Positions 15,001 through 27,458 are shown, numbered from the stretch's first letter. The stretch: DNA of 64,000 nucleotides from Whitmania pigra (GCA_021613335.1 JAJTWR010000266.1:172001-236000); one strand, 5' to 3'. The notes: generated by a model not told the origin, from the letters alone. Program-made: numbers and translations.

Positions 15001-18000
15001 CTAGTTAAGAATTAAGAATTCCTGTTACAATTGGTCGACAGGCTTCACTGTCGGGGACGACACAGTGGAAGATGACGACGAGATTGGCGAGAGCAAGGAA
15101 AACTCGTTCTTCTCGAGCGGAAAGGGTGTCGCCTACGATGAAGACGACCGTGCTGGGAGCGACGATGAAAACGATGCGATGTGCTTTGGAAGCCAATTGA
15201 AATCGCCAACCTACGAGACCTTAGGTCAGGTGTCTGCACACCAGGTCCAACTGCAGAAAGCCTCATTCTTTGGTGGCTTGATTGATGATGATGAGGAGGA
15301 GGAGGATGACGAGGCTATCAAGAGAAAGGCAAGGGTTGTTAGGGAATCCATGTTTAAAGGTGTGTTTGATGTCATACAGTTTATGAAGCTAGCACTGAAT
15401 TGTTGTGGTTATATATTTTATCTTGTCACTTTATATTTTTCTTTACCATTTGTTTGTCAAGTGATAATTTTGTGTGATGCTTTCAGATCTTTCATTCTCC
15501 TCAAACAAACAGTCTGTGATCAGCTCCCCATTTGCTAACAATGCTTCCATGATGATTCAGACAGGTAGCTTGTTATTTTTACGTCATGACTAGCAGTGAT
15601 TGCTGATCATGATGCTCTGACGACAGAGATGCTCAATCATTGACTTGTTATTCCAGACATCATTAGCAGACAGTCCCCATCGCTTCCGCCACATTCCTTC
15701 TCCGTTAGGGTCGGTCTAAAGTCTCAAAACTTGCCCCCGGCCTCGACCACCACAATCTCGGTTCTGCCAAAGGTAGCCGTGGCCTTCAAGTCGAGCCATC
15801 CGATCATTCCCTCGAGAATGACGGAGGAGGACTTGAAGGCTCTCGACAGAAGATTGTCCACTGTCGTCATGGCGAGGAAGCAAGTGTGCATTCCCCTGGA
15901 GAAGTCCCTGATGTTCAGAAAGCAGAATCTTACTCACGATCTCGGGCTATTCCAGGGAGCTTCGACACGTACGGGGTGGGGTTCGTACATGGGGGAAGAT
16001 TGCCCAGGTTGGCCGTTGGTTCACGTTGGACCTGCTATCTGTGGATTGTCAGAAGCTGAAGGGAAGACAAGTGAGATCCTTGGATTGGATTGTTTCTAAT
16101 GTTGTAATAATATTACAATTTTGTGTAACTTGAACCAAGTGAATGCATTAAATGGTAATAAACACAATTCTTTGAAGACAATTTTGGTCTGATGGCAAGA
16201 CAAAATGCTATGAAGTTATTGGATACAGGTGATTCGTCTTTTGTGGCAAAAGTGGAAAGAATCTTGCCACCTGCCTCATTTGGGGATGGAAATGGCATGA
16301 GGGTGAGTTTTATTTGTTTCTTTTTAATTCTAAAGTTGATCTACCTCTTTGTTTTATGAGATGGATGTTATAATTAATTTAATCAAATAAATTTAATAAT
16401 TTGTTGATAATCTGTCCTTGAACAATATTCTGTGAAGAAATGCACAAGCATGACATAGCAATGTTTACATTTCCATTTGACTATGAACATGGTAACACAC
16501 ATTTTGTAGGATGTGTTGGAAGTTTGTCTCCAAGCAGAGTTGGATCATTGCCAGGTGGAATGCAGCCTGATGGAAGTGGGTGGCGAAGAAAATGCACCGC
16601 TCGAACCTTCTTCGGCATGCCCCTTTATTTCTTACTCTACAGAACCACAGTCCCTTCTCAGGGAAGTGACCAATGAATTGTTGAAGCTGTCTGACCAATC
16701 AGGTGAGGAGTTTGTGTGATCTAAAATTGGAAATTATTAACCATTTTTAATGTTTTGCCTGGTGTGGGTTTCTATTTCTTTACCTATGTTTACCTGTATT
16801 TTCAGACTGGGGTATGAACATGTCTTCTGTGTGGAAACTGTGCCTTTCCTTGTGGGGGGACCTCGGAGCCGTGGACGGGAGCAACTTGGACGATTATTAC
16901 GTTCAGAGCCTGAGGAAAGAAGCAGTCACGGGGTGGTTGGTTGAGGATGCAGCCAAAAGGATCGCTGAGGAGGTCGTATTTTTAAATTAATTTATTGCAG
17001 TTATTATGTCATGTTAATCTTTTTGTAGCGTTATTTAACATCACGATATTAATCTGTTTAATCTATTTTTAATTCTTTCGATCGATCAGATCAAGTTGCT
17101 GGGAGGAGACAACTCTGATGGCAGTGTGACCTTCTCCCACCTGACTGGTTTTCAGGTAAAGCATGCAGTAGAGGCAGCCATGAAGGTGAAGGACTTCCAC
17201 ATGTCCCTCATACTGTCTCAGGCATCTTGTCCCGACGATGTCCGATTAATGCTGAGGAAACAACTCGAGCTGTGGAGTGATTCTAAGGTTGGATGGAATC
17301 AAATTGCATATTAATGTAATTGCTGGGGAACTAATATAAAGGACTAATTTCTGCTTGTAGATTTGCATTATTAACTTACAGTATGAACCATTTGTACCTA
17401 ATGCATGATTTGTTGAGCTAAGTATTAATTTAGGAATACCAACCAATGAAATTTATAGATCTTTATTTTGAAATACAATGTTGAATGTCATTTGCAGTCC
17501 GACCAATTCATGAGCGAAAGCCGATTGGCCATCTTTGCGCTATTGGGCGGAGTTCTTATGCTGAGGACTTCAAAGGGACAAATCAATTGCTGTAAATCTC
17601 TCGACTGGAAAAGATGCTTTGGACTTCATCTATGGTTAGTTGATGATTACAATGATTAGTTAATTAGTTAGTTGATGATGCTAATGTTAAATGTTATGAG
17701 GATTATGATGCCCTCTGAAGATATAATAGAAATTAAAAAATAATACTTAATAGTATTAGTTATGATAAATAATTTACTTGATTGTTTATTAGGTATGCAT
17801 GTCCTTCCACCTGCACAGTCTCAGAGGCCCTCAGGGAGTATGAGCATGGCTATCAGGGTTCGACCCCCCATGGTAGGTACTGTGCTGCCCCAAATCCACC
17901 TTACATGGAAAGGTGGGGTCTCGATGAAGAAGCAGGGGTTGTGGATGTCACTTTTCACCTCTTGAAGTTATTCTGCAACAAATCCTATCCCCTTCACAAG

Positions 18001-19771
18001 ATTCTTAACCCAGCCTCATTCAGTGAGAATGACCTCGATTATAGCTGCAGGTGATTATGATTATGATGTGCTAAAATGTCATTGTTGTTATTGTTAATGT
18101 TAAATGATACATTTAACTACTTACATTAGATAATGATAGAGTTGTTACAAGTGCAGATATTAATATTATAGCTTAATTGTTTTCCTCAGCTGGCATCTTC
18201 TGAAGTTGCTGGGCTCCCTGGGCTACCAACACATCAGTGATTTCCATTTGGCCTCAGTCTGCCACAACTATGCCAGCCAATTGGAAGCCATTGGTCAGTG
18301 GCATTGGGCCGCCTTCGTGCTCATGCATATTAAACATCCAATTAGGTAAGAGCTCTTGAAGAACACCGTGTTGAATTGCATTTCCAATCATCTGATGGTT
18401 TGACGTTGTTTGGCTTTTCAGTCGCACGGATGCTGTCAAGAAGCTCGTGATGAGGAACGTCGAACTCCTCCAACAAGATGAAGATGTCGACGAAAACAAA
18501 GTTAACAATGATGACGAAGATATGTCATTGCTTAATGACAAAGAGAAGTTCTTGGTTGAGAAACTCAGAATCCCAGTGGAGTGGATTCATGAAGCAAAGG
18601 TATGTAATGATGATGATGATGATAGCTATTGATATTTGACCTGTTGGTCATTTTAATAGTAATAGAATGAATTTTCTTCATCGGCACATTAACCATTACA
18701 TGTTCTTGCAAGTACTTGTACCTGAAATCTAATTCGCTTACCAATGTTACACCTGCAGGCCGTAAAAGCAAATTCCGAAGGTCAGGAGAAACTGAGGTCG
18801 TTCCACCTGTTCAAAGCTCAACAGTTCATCCTTTACCACGACCTCGTCGTCAACAAGCTCGCCCCTCAAGCTGTCGTTGACGGAGATCACAAATCCCTGA
18901 GGAAATGGTTTATCAGCCTGGATGAGGGCACAGGGTGGACAGCACCCGGCGGAAGGTTCGAGGAAGGTGGTGCAGTTTACCTGAGGTACCTCCGACTGCT
19001 CGAGATTGTGGGGAGTCTGGAGGGGGATGATCATCAGGATCAAGAGGTTGGTGATGATTACGGTTGTGTGATTGACGATGATAGTAAAAATGATATTTTG
19101 AATTATAATATTACTCGTAATGTATTAACTCCCTTTCTGCCAATGACAATGATAATCTAAGAACAATAATATTCTATGATAATTTAATATTAATGTGGAA
19201 TTTCATTAATTTTGCATTGAATGATATCAGGAAATATCACACCTGCTGGATGAATTAGAGCTGTTAGTACATACCTTGACTACAGGGATTAAATATCTGC
19301 CAAGCAGCACTCCAATAGACAGGTATGCATGAGCATGTAAAGTTATTATGAGTCATTATTACATTAACATAACACATTATGCAGGTATGCACAGCACTTG
19401 ATGTCACAATCCCTACTGAAGGCTTCTTTGAAGCTTGTGTCGAGTGACAGGGGAACGTACGAAGCTAATGAAGATTACGTCGTGTAAGTTTCATTGTTCT
19501 CAGTGGAATTAATGTTTGTGGACACCAGTAATTACAACAATAAGTTGCTCACATCTATCATTTGATTAGTTTTTGTGAAAATAATTAATATTTATCAATT
19601 TACGAATAACACGGAGATCATAATTGACGGGAACGACTTTCTGACAGACAACTGCGAGACGTACTTCTGAAGCTTCCGATGTCCGAGGAACTCGTCGAGG
19701 AAACTCAATCGAGACTCGGTCACGAGCACCTGAAGAACACCATCATGAGGAACATCGAAGTGTTGTGTTGA
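9084..19771 (+). CDS. NUP98: NUP98-NUP96 nuclear pore precursor
   Basis: Complete 35-exon gene with every junction in phase, encoding 1938 residues. Exons start at 9084, 9206, 9389, 9670, 9967, 10385, 10789, 11043, 11233, 11647, 11889, 12251, 12507, 13029, 13248, 13517, 13919, 14138, 14354, 14746, 15042, 15487, 15657, 16178, 16510, 16806, 17090, 17498, 17793, 18190, 18422, 18759, 19231, 19385 and 19648; the stop ends at 19771. The N-terminus MFGKPTTSLFG opens an FG/GLFG-repeat region that forms the pore barrier. A GLEBS motif (about residues 154-215; FVPVSGSD, ISTK, KEYENKSFEELRFEDYQANRK) binds RAE1/GLE2. The autoproteolytic domain (about 729-925) keeps HFSKYG, placing self-cleavage at Phe896-Ser897. 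The product Nup96 (about 1042 residues) keeps the alpha-solenoid signatures DWKR, HLLKLF and WIHEAKA of the Nup107-160 complex. AATAAA follows about 20 bp after the stop. Short FG-region exons are bounded mostly by phase-1 introns. Confidence 0.95.
10605..10682 (+). repeat. SINE 3' fragment in a NUP98 intron
   Basis: This segment contains two TATAAATGA-type motifs flanking a GC-richer core (CACCTTTGGAGCTGTGCATA). It aligns by eye over about 75 bp with the 3' half of the full element at 23247-23450 read on the minus strand (core CGCCTCTGATGCTATGCTTA, second motif GCTATATAAATGAA). It lies inside the intron 10524-10788. The tRNA-like head is not recognisable here, so this is a truncated or older copy. 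Confidence 0.6.
14453..14509 (+). other. NUP98: Possible alternative 3' end giving Nup98 alone
   Basis: If the intron after the exon ending at 14452 is not removed, the frame continues five codons (V-K-W-R-H) to a TGA at 14468-14470, and AATAAA follows at 14504-14509. The HFSKYG cleavage site lies in the exon just upstream, so the read-through product would be Nup98 with a short tail. Vertebrate NUP98 makes a separate Nup98-only mRNA, so such an isoform has precedent. Its use here is an inference from position only. Confidence 0.45.
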
Positions 19772-20380
19772 CGAATAATAATTACAAATTAATGAATAAA
19801 CATTAGCATTGACTCAGCTAACTGTGCTATTACTGATGCGAATGCATTCGATTTCATTATTGAGGTCATCATCATCATCATCATGATCGTTGTTACAGCC
19901 GACATCGTTTTAAAACTCAATTTATGACTGTTTTTGTACCTGTGCGCATATATTTCTTAATTCACGTTTACTTGCGTGCCTCGACACGTTCGGGTATCAC
20001 CATCATCGACTGACAATTGTCATCAACATTTAGTTTAGAATATGACTGACATCATATACCTACTTGGTATTTGTAACATCTGCTTGAAACTTAAAATCAT
20101 TGGTTTGTGATTTGAAATGCATTGCATTTGTTCTGTACATGTTGTTAAAATAAGTGAAGAGTGTCTTCAGTGGACAATCATTCGTACTTTTGTTAAGATG
20201 ATGTGTTTGGTTGCAGGTGCAATTATTGAAAGAATAATAATGCAAGCAATCAAGACAATTAAGGCACAAGGCTTACATATTCTTAATATCACTAATATTG
20301 TTGAGGCTCTCAACAAAATCAAGCAACTTTATGATGTGCATCTTTAGGCTCGTTACGACGTTGATGTCGTTCATAAATTC
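19772..20380. other. Gap between NUP98 and paralogue A (3' ends converge)
   Basis: Holds the NUP98 3' UTR and poly(A) region and the 3' flank of the convergent gene A. A plus-strand reading at 20217-20347 follows a good acceptor-like TTGCAG and ends in TAG (about 43 residues, ending KIKQLYDVHL). It could be an unrecognised terminal exon, but no partner exon was found. Confidence 0.4.
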
Positions 20381-21410
20381 TTAAGGGTGTTTTCTAGAAA
20401 ACCAATAAAAAATGAAAAAGTCTCCCATAAACACAAAAGCAGCCGCACGACCATTTTGGAAGCGGAAGGACCTAGACACGACGTACAATAAAAAAAGACG
20501 AAAAGCCGAGTCGACCTTGTTCTTCGTTAGATGAGTGACGTATCTAACTATTATTGAATTTTCGTGTCCAGATTTATCTCTGCGCTCGACATTGGAATAA
20601 TCTTTGCTATCAGAACATGAAATTTCATCCTTCCGGAGAGCTTCGTTCTTTAAATCTTTTTTAGCTTCTGCTTTCATTTTCAGAAGTTCGGATTCTGCTT
20701 TTGATTTTTCTGCAGCAAGTTCTTTTTCCATCTTAAGTTTCCTTTTCTTGTCATGTTTGTCTTTATGTTCTTTATATTCCTCTGGAAAATCTGGAAAAAT
20801 TAGTTATTATTATTATTTTATTAGTTATTTGTAAACCTGTAAATATGTAGCAAATCAGTATATTTGATCATTAATTGCTGCAAAGTTATTATTGATTATT
20901 TAGTTAATATAAATTTATTGCAGCCTCAAACCTTTCTTCAAATAATACATAATTTTTTCTATTTCCATGTAGGACAAGCGTGTCTTGTTCTTCGAATGTT
21001 CCACATTTCCCAAAGATTCCCAATCAAAATACTTCAAATCTTCAGCTATTGTGGCTCCATTTTCTTGGAGAAATTCACTAATTACTTTAATTCTTTCCTG
21101 TTTACTATATTTAAATATTTCTTGTAAAATTTTATCCAATTCCGTCCTCGATGTCTCTGAAGATTTTCACAAAATTGGATCATCAAAGAAATTTAAGCAA
21201 TTGGAAAAATTACTAACTGTGGAGAATTGTCTCCATCTCTTCATTGGATAATATACCAAGCCTTTCCAAAGTACTTCTTTCCACATATGTCAAATCATCA
21301 ACATTTTTGACTCCATTCTGTATTAGGCAATCTAACAACTTTACCACTCTTCCTGAATCTTTTGGTTCATTAAGAATCTTGCAGACTAATGCTTGCAAGT
21401 CTTCATTCAT
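20381..21410 (-). CDS. Tandem SAM/death-like two-domain protein, paralogue A
   Basis: Three coding exons: 21218-21410, 20932-21156 and 20381-20790, all split in phase 1, 275 residues. The start MNEDLQ was chosen by alignment with the other three paralogues; an acceptor (ATTGCAG, exon from 21418) just upstream implies a 5' UTR intron. Domain 1 (about 1-64) contains GVKNVDDLTY and LERLGILSNEE. Domain 2 (about 72-139) contains AEDLKYFDWESL and YMEIEKIMYYL. The two resemble each other and look like small all-helical SAM/death-fold-type bundles; the fold is an inference. Exon 3 starts DFPEEYKEHK, then a Lys/Glu-rich coiled coil, then a hydrophobic C-terminus (about 235-275) that could be a tail anchor. 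No catalytic motif is visible. The family is not recognised. Arg/Ser-type protein interaction rather than an enzyme role is likely. Confidence 0.72.
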
Positions 21411-21515
21411 TACAAGTTCTGCAATGTTATTAAGCATATGAAGTTTGATTTGTTTATTACAGGTATTATAATAGTGCATTATAATATATTATATTGCTTT
21501 ATTCCATATAACTCA

Positions 21516-21525
21516 GATAATTCCC
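21516..21525 (-). promoter_or_regulatory. NF-kappaB-like near match upstream of paralogue A
   Basis: On the gene strand it reads GGGAATTATC, matching GGGRNNYYCC at eight of ten positions. It lies 106 bp upstream of the chosen start of A, in the probable 5' leader or promoter. It is weak alone and is listed because the three neighbouring paralogues carry perfect sites. Confidence 0.3.
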
Positions 21526-23246
21526 GGATGCCCTAGAAGAGGAAACACAGAAGTAGATAAATGTTATTTTTAAAGAGAACTTATACTCATACTTATACAT
21601 AAGATAGTCTTAAGTTAAAGTCTGATGAATTAATTTTAATGAAATTGACAATGCCGTTATAATTTACACTTCGTCGATTGATCGAGAAATTACTGTAGCG
21701 AGCTAATCAGAAGTTGCAAAAAACCTTAACTTATGACAGGAAAAAGAGCTTACTTTATCGTGGAGCATGAGCCGAGCTTGATGAAAATGAACGGAAATGA
21801 AATCTTCAGTAAGCACAAAATACCTCAGCAGCTTAATTCTGGAAAATTCATGACTCATGATGTTTGTAAATCCTGCATAAGCGAAAGCAATTATTTATCG
21901 AAAATTAAAAGGATTTATAAACAATTTTTTGTCTTATCGAGGAATCATTCATTTTGACGTCTAACTAAAGATATAAATAAGTTCGCATCACCTTGGAGTC
22001 AATTAACCAGCTTGTGTCGTAACCTACATTAATTACCTGTTACGATTGTGCTTATAACAGAACACTAATTAAGATTTTACATGTTGGCAATTAAAAATGT
22101 CAAGGAGAGGACTTTAAATTTAACTTTAGAAATACTTTATTAGACACAATTGAAGGGTACTTTTATTCGTTCTTTCGTCTGTTCCAGCTTCCTTATTTAC
22201 TGCTACATTTTAGGGTGACCATAAAAAATGTTGACTTTCGTGAAATTTTAGTGAGAAAATCTTGAATTACACACTTATAGGAACCGAACGTTGAATTAAA
22301 GATAAAACTGGATTTTAGTATAATTTATCGGAGATGTAAACGCAATTTCACTTCTCAGTTTGGAAGCCGAGTTTTATTTAATAAACCATTTCTTGTTTCA
22401 ATGCTAATTATTATTGCAATAATATTATAATAATGAATTCTACAACAATTTTAGGGAGATATTGAATTAAGAATATTATTACAATATAGCATTTAAGAAC
22501 AATTAATACCATTTTTAATAAAAAATTTAATAGGCACCCAAGAGATTAAAATGCTATAATTTTATTTAATGTTATATATAGTAACGTTATGTTATATTAT
22601 GGTATATAATGTTACATATATAGTAATGTTGTATAATATATATATATTATATTATATTATGTAATGTTATGTATAGTTGACATTTATCGAGGATTCCAAC
22701 TTCAGAGCCTCGAAGTTATAAATAATTGCTGACATGGAGCACAATTAGGCAAGTCCCTAAAATTGTTCTCCTTAGTACTGAAAAATAAGAATTTTCATTA
22801 AAGTTCTGAAACAATAAAAGTAACAATTATATAAATTAATTCAGTTAACTATTTGATTTAGATATTATGTAATTATTTATTAAGTTATAATAATTTTAAA
22901 TTAGTATAACTAATTATACTAATAATTTTAAATTAGTATAACTATAATATAATCCCATGGTCTTAAATCAAATTGCTATTTAATGATGCTGATAAGAATA
23001 AGTCAATCCTTAAAGGCTTAATAATGGAAAGTGTTTCTTTCCAGAAAGTTGAAAACAACCATCACAAATATCACAAAAAATACATAATTAGTTTAAACCA
23101 ACCTTGAGAATATATGTATATATTCAACTTACCAATTATAATTGTAATGATTATATGATCGCACATTGAAAATATGAATCCAATAAACAGAAATGCAGTA
23201 AACTTTATGACTGAAATATTAAAATGTTGTCAAATATTAATTTTTT

Positions 23247-23450
23247 GATTGTAATTGTAATTGTAACTTCATTTATATAGCGCCATAAGCATAGCATCAG
23301 AGGCGCTTCTTGTAACCATTTATATAGCGCTCCTTCCCGAGGGCGCTGGCGGCAGTACAGGCTGGGTTTCGAACACGACACATTACGACTGTTGCCATTA
23401 CCGCTGTATGCAGGCACTTAACCCATTCGGCTAACCTGCACGCCAGCGCT
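23247..23450 (-). repeat. tRNA-derived SINE
   Basis: Read on the minus strand it starts GCGCTGGCGTGCAGGTTAGCC and has an RNA polymerase III A-box-like segment (GTTAGCCGAATGGGTTAAG) and a B-box (GTGTTCGAAACCC) about 45 bp further on. A tRNA-unrelated body follows with two GCGCTATATAAATG motifs, and the element ends in a short ATTACA/AATTGT-type tail. Its GC content stands out from the surrounding AT-rich DNA. A partial second copy is in a NUP98 intron at 10605-10682. tRNA-like head, unrelated body and simple tail are the hallmarks of a SINE. Family name unknown. Confidence 0.75.
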
Positions 23451-23712
23451 GATAATAGTGATAGTTAGATAATAATAATAATGATAATAATGATATTAAT
23501 AATAGTAATAATAATAAAAGTCATCCATTAATTGTATATTTCAATGTTTTTGAAACAGCTTATCAACATCTTAAGAGGTACAAATGTCAAATAATCTTTA
23601 GATTAAAACTCTCCAAGCAATTTGAAGCTAACAATTTAATAAACAAATTGTCAAATTGTTCTTACAGAACAGGACTTATAAATTATTTATCATTAAAGAC
23701 ACAAGCACTACT

Positions 23713-24819
23713 CTAATTAAAAATATATTTATCTGAAAGTATGTCGTAAGTAACTTCATTATAAACTTTCAAACTTAAACTTAAGCTACATGTGTTTGTA
23801 ATATTAAGCTCACCATGTTCCAAAGGCTTGGCAAATCTTCCAAATATGAGCCAAAGCTTAAGCAAGATTTTGATTAGCAGAGTTAATAATTGATTCAAAT
23901 GGAATTCTTCATGAGGAATATTTCTGAATGATGTTCGTGCCTCTAATGGAGTTTCAATTACTGGTTCGACAAGTGCGGAATTCGAATTTGTATTTTCTTC
24001 CAGTATTTTTCTCAGAAATATTTCGGACTCATTTTTCTGCTTGATCAAATTAGTCTCTCGAGCCAAGCGATTGGCTTCGTGCTTTTTTGTTTTGTGTTCC
24101 TTATATTCTTCTGGAAAATCTTAAAATCAACTAGCTCAGTTGAGGTGAGAGAATATTTATAATGGAGAACCATTTTTGAAGTTTTGACCCCTTAAAGTCA
24201 TTTAATGACGTTATCCATGGAAGTATAATATGTGATTCACCGAGGTTCATGTCTTACTTGAAAGTTTGTGTAAGTATAAATAACAACAACTAGCATGTTT
24301 TTAAGTTCGTGATTGAATTGTATGTTATTGAACAAACTTAAAAACAATTCTTACTTTTCCTCACAAAGTACATTATCTTTTCTATGTCCATCTCTGACAA
24401 AATATTTGTATTTTTTAAAGATTCCCAGTCGAAGTATTTCAAATCCTCTGCTCTTTCAGCACCACAGCTTTTCAGGCATTCACGAACCTCCAGGATTCTT
24501 TCCTTTCTTCTGCTTCCTTTAAAAATGTCTTCCAAGGCATCTTCCAAAGTCATTCTCGATATTTCTGCAAAATTTCGGAGTATTGTGATTTGGTGCATGA
24601 AGTGGCATGAAGTTCGCGACACCAACTGTTCATAAGTGCATAAATTTCGTCGTTGGACAATATGCCCAACTTCTCCAAACACTCTTTATCCAGATACTCA
24701 AGATCATCAACATTTTTGACACCTTTCCGAGTTAAATAAGTTAGCAACTGTTCTGTTCTCTCCGCATTTTGTGTTTCGCCGAGAATCTTACAAATTATGG
24801 TTTGCAATCCATTCATCAT
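23713..24819 (-). CDS. Tandem SAM/death-like two-domain protein, paralogue B
   Basis: Exons 24627-24819, 24355-24564 and 23713-24119, all phase 1, 269 residues. Exon 1 is exactly as long as exon 1 of A (193 nt). Domain 1 carries GVKNVDDLEYL and LEKLGILSNDE. Domain 2 carries AEDLKYFDWESL and EMDIEKIMYFV. Exon 3 opens NFPEEYKEHKTKK, runs through a charged helix, then has a hydrophobic run at about residues 209-228 (LLTLLIKILLKLWLIF), a likely membrane anchor. A donor-like CATG|gtgagc follows the anchor, so a longer spliced tail is possible. A 5' UTR exon ending at 24979 and an acceptor at 24827 are likely. B is closest to A, judged by shared motifs and exon length. Function unknown. Confidence 0.72.
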
Positions 24820-25705
24820 GACGGTCTCTAACAAATTAATAATTTTATTATTACCAAACAAAATAACCTTAATTAATGTTACTAACCAGATTTCAAAAGT
24901 TATATTTATAAAATTAAGGAATTCAATTAATACATCAAATATGAAATGTAATAAGACTCCAACGAAACAAAAATATACCTGAAAGTAGTGACGAAGGAAA
25001 TTTTTGGGAAATCCCACAATCAGACGTTTACTTTACGAAGATTATGTGGGTTTAGGTTGAGAAAAAAAAATCTACATTCCAACAAAAAATTATGAATTTT
25101 TATAAAATAAAAAAAAAGTTCATAAAGTTTACAACATTAAACTACAAAACTTTTGTCTGCTAGAATCACAATAAGTGCAACACAACATATCCTTTTTCCA
25201 GAACTCACTTCAAAAGTATTTCAACTGATTTCTAACTAATTTTAGTGACCTTAAAGTTATTCACGATTTGACGTAATTTAGTTATCACGACTAAATTTTA
25301 CTGGCTGTTGTACTTTACCTACTTTTTAATCAAATATTTGTTTGTATCAAACAGATGGAAATATCCTTAAAATTCGGCACAAGCAGTTTTATTTAAAAAT
25401 ATTAATATTAATAGCATTAATTTATAAATAAATAGAACATAACATTAGCCGGAGTTTATGAGCAGAGGATTCGTGAAATAATTTCCAAGTTGAGTCTATA
25501 GTTTGAATTTATACGAAACCCTGGAGTATTTATAGGAAACAAATGCATGACAATTGGACTGAGGCAGGCAATCAATCAAGTTCTATGTCCCGGTATGTGA
25601 TATTTTCTCCAGACCTGGAAATATGAAGGCTGTTGTTTGATTGCACTACTCAAAATTTAATCACAAAAGATGGACCAAGTTGCGAAGAATCATTTTGATT
25701 GGAAC
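24820..25705. other. Gap between paralogues B and C
   Basis: Contains the leader and promoter of B (kappaB-type site at 25006-25015) and otherwise AT-rich sequence with no supported coding exon. Confidence 0.5.
25006..25015 (-). promoter_or_regulatory. Perfect NF-kappaB consensus upstream of paralogue B
   Basis: The plus strand reads GGGAAATCCC, a full match to GGGRNNYYCC. It lies 187 bp upstream of the B start and about 27 bp before the likely 5' UTR donor (TTTCAG|gtatat, exon end 24979), so it is at or near the first exon. Binding is inferred from sequence only. Confidence 0.5.
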
Positions 25706-26684
25706 TCACCGTTCTCTAAGGGAAGCGTAGATTGAGCATATAAATAATATTTGAGCGAGAAACTGGAGGACTCGAAATGTCATGCAGCTTGTTTCTTGTG
25801 ATCTTGAGGTTTCACTAAAACTTTCTCTTGTGCCCTCTAATACTTGATGTGTCTTCTTAAATGTTTTATCGAAAGTATCTCTGAAATGTTGGGTCTCCTT
25901 TTCAAAAATCGTTTTCTGAAAATCCAGTAAATCGAGTTCTTGCTTCAAATGATCGTTTTTGGTCTTTTTAGCTTTGTGTTCATTATATTCTTCTGGAAAA
26001 TCTTAAAAATAATTCCTTTCTGTAATAAGCGAAATATAACAACAATTACTCTAATAAATGTTTAAAATAGTTTTGCTAAAAATCTTCATTTTCACATATT
26101 GCTGAAGAAGCACTCTCAAGTTGTCTTAAGCACAACAGCATTATTAACATTTAAGGCAACATTACATTCTTCAACGAATCTCATGATCTTCTTTATCTCC
26201 ATCTCTGACAGACACTTCAGTTCTTCCAGACTAAACCAGTCAAAGTACTTCAAATCAGAAACTTTTGAGCAGCCGTTTTCCTTGAAACGCTCGATCACGT
26301 TTGGCCGAGGATGTTTCAAAATGTCACGAAGACCTTTGTCTAAGGACATCCTGAGAATGGCTTCAAGATTTAAAAAGAAATTATTTTCATAAATTGTAAT
26401 AAAGTGCAATCAAAAAGAAATATGTGGAGAGATTTCAAGATTTTTCAACTTACGGTTTTAACCTAAATTAAACTTTCGTTTAAAAATCACGTCTTACGGA
26501 TTGTCATCAGTTTGAACTCTTCATCTGTTAATTCTCCTCTGAAATCATCCCTGGTCAGATATTTCAAATCGTCCTCATTTCTAATTCCACTCTCTTCCAG
26601 AATGTTCAACACCTTCCTCAGTCTGTCTGAATCCTCATCCACACTTAAAACTTCACCAACCAATTGTTTTAAATTAGTATCCAT
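25706..26684 (-). CDS. Tandem SAM/death-like two-domain protein, paralogue C
   Basis: Exons 26498-26684, 26166-26360 and 25706-26001, all phase 1, 225 residues; the shortest member. The start MDTNLK has no intron immediately upstream. Domain 1 (GIRNEDDLKYL, then FRGELTDEEF) lacks the LGIL motif of A and B and matches D in exon length (187 nt). Domain 2 has SDLKYFDWFSL and EMEIKKIMRFV. Exon 3 starts FPEEYNEHKAKK, continues as a long Glu/Lys/Thr-rich helix, and ends with a hydrophobic segment only three residues from the C-terminus (FLAQILFICSIYASL, then RER), the layout of a tail-anchored membrane protein. Function unknown. Confidence 0.72.
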
Positions 26685-27458
26685 CCAGATATTTAAAATG
26701 TTTATTTTCTCAATTCACTGGTTTTACTCTCGGAAAGTCCCTAGATCATCTGCGATAAGTGAGTCGTGTCGTGGTGGTATCATTGTTATAATTATTGTTC
26801 TTATCATTATTACTTTGTTTATTAATATTATTACTATTGTTGTTAATTTATTATTATAATTATTATTGGTATTATTATTATTATTATTATTATCATCGTC
26901 ACCATCATTTAAAATGATAGATATAAATGACAATTTATATGACGTTTTCAAGTGTTTACTTTTAATTATTTATTTAGTTTTAAATTCTGTGATTCGATCA
27001 TGCTAACCAACAATTGGTAGATTTTATATGGCAAATAAACATGGAAATTATTTATCTCATAATTTCGATTTTTTCAAAGTCACATACTTAAAATGAACTC
27101 AAAAATCAAGTAAATACTGTATGAACTTATCCAAATGACAATGATTCCAATGGAACTAAAAACAATCAAGTGACACAAAATAACCAATTTTTGTAAACAT
27201 TCTCGAGGCAATCAACTACAAAAGTTATTAATAAATCTTAAAGTAAATAGAGAAGCAACAAAAGTGAATATGTAAGTCAGTTTAAATAGAATCCAACCAA
27301 GATATTCATAGTTGATTGACAATCCCACATCAAAAAGTTTTGTTGGCCAAGCACTGAACCACCAAACTCAAAACTGCAGCATTTAAATAGAGTGAATTTG
27401 AAAGTAAAGCCAGCCCGGGCAAATATGTGGACGATTCCAGGCTGGAAATACGGCGTGC
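26685..27458. other. Gap between paralogues C and D
   Basis: Contains the kappaB-type site of C, a (TTA/ATT)n microsatellite near 26830-26895, and AT-rich sequence. No coding exon is supported. Confidence 0.5.
26732..26741 (-). promoter_or_regulatory. Perfect NF-kappaB consensus upstream of paralogue C
   Basis: On the gene strand it reads GGGACTTTCC, the classic kappaB sequence. It ends 48 bp before the C start codon. Binding is inferred. Confidence 0.5.

Larger units (their letters stand above)
21411..23712. other. Gap between paralogues A and B
   Basis: Contains the presumed 5' leader and promoter of A at its left end, AT-rich sequence with TATA/ATAT simple runs (about 22560-22680), and a SINE at 23247-23450 (listed separately). 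A plus-strand reading of 74 codons at 21733-21957 has no recognisable features. No gene is supported. Confidence 0.5.

Noticed and set aside
20117..20347. Plus-strand reading following a TTGCAG acceptor
   Set aside because: Could be a terminal exon, but no upstream donor or family match supports it.
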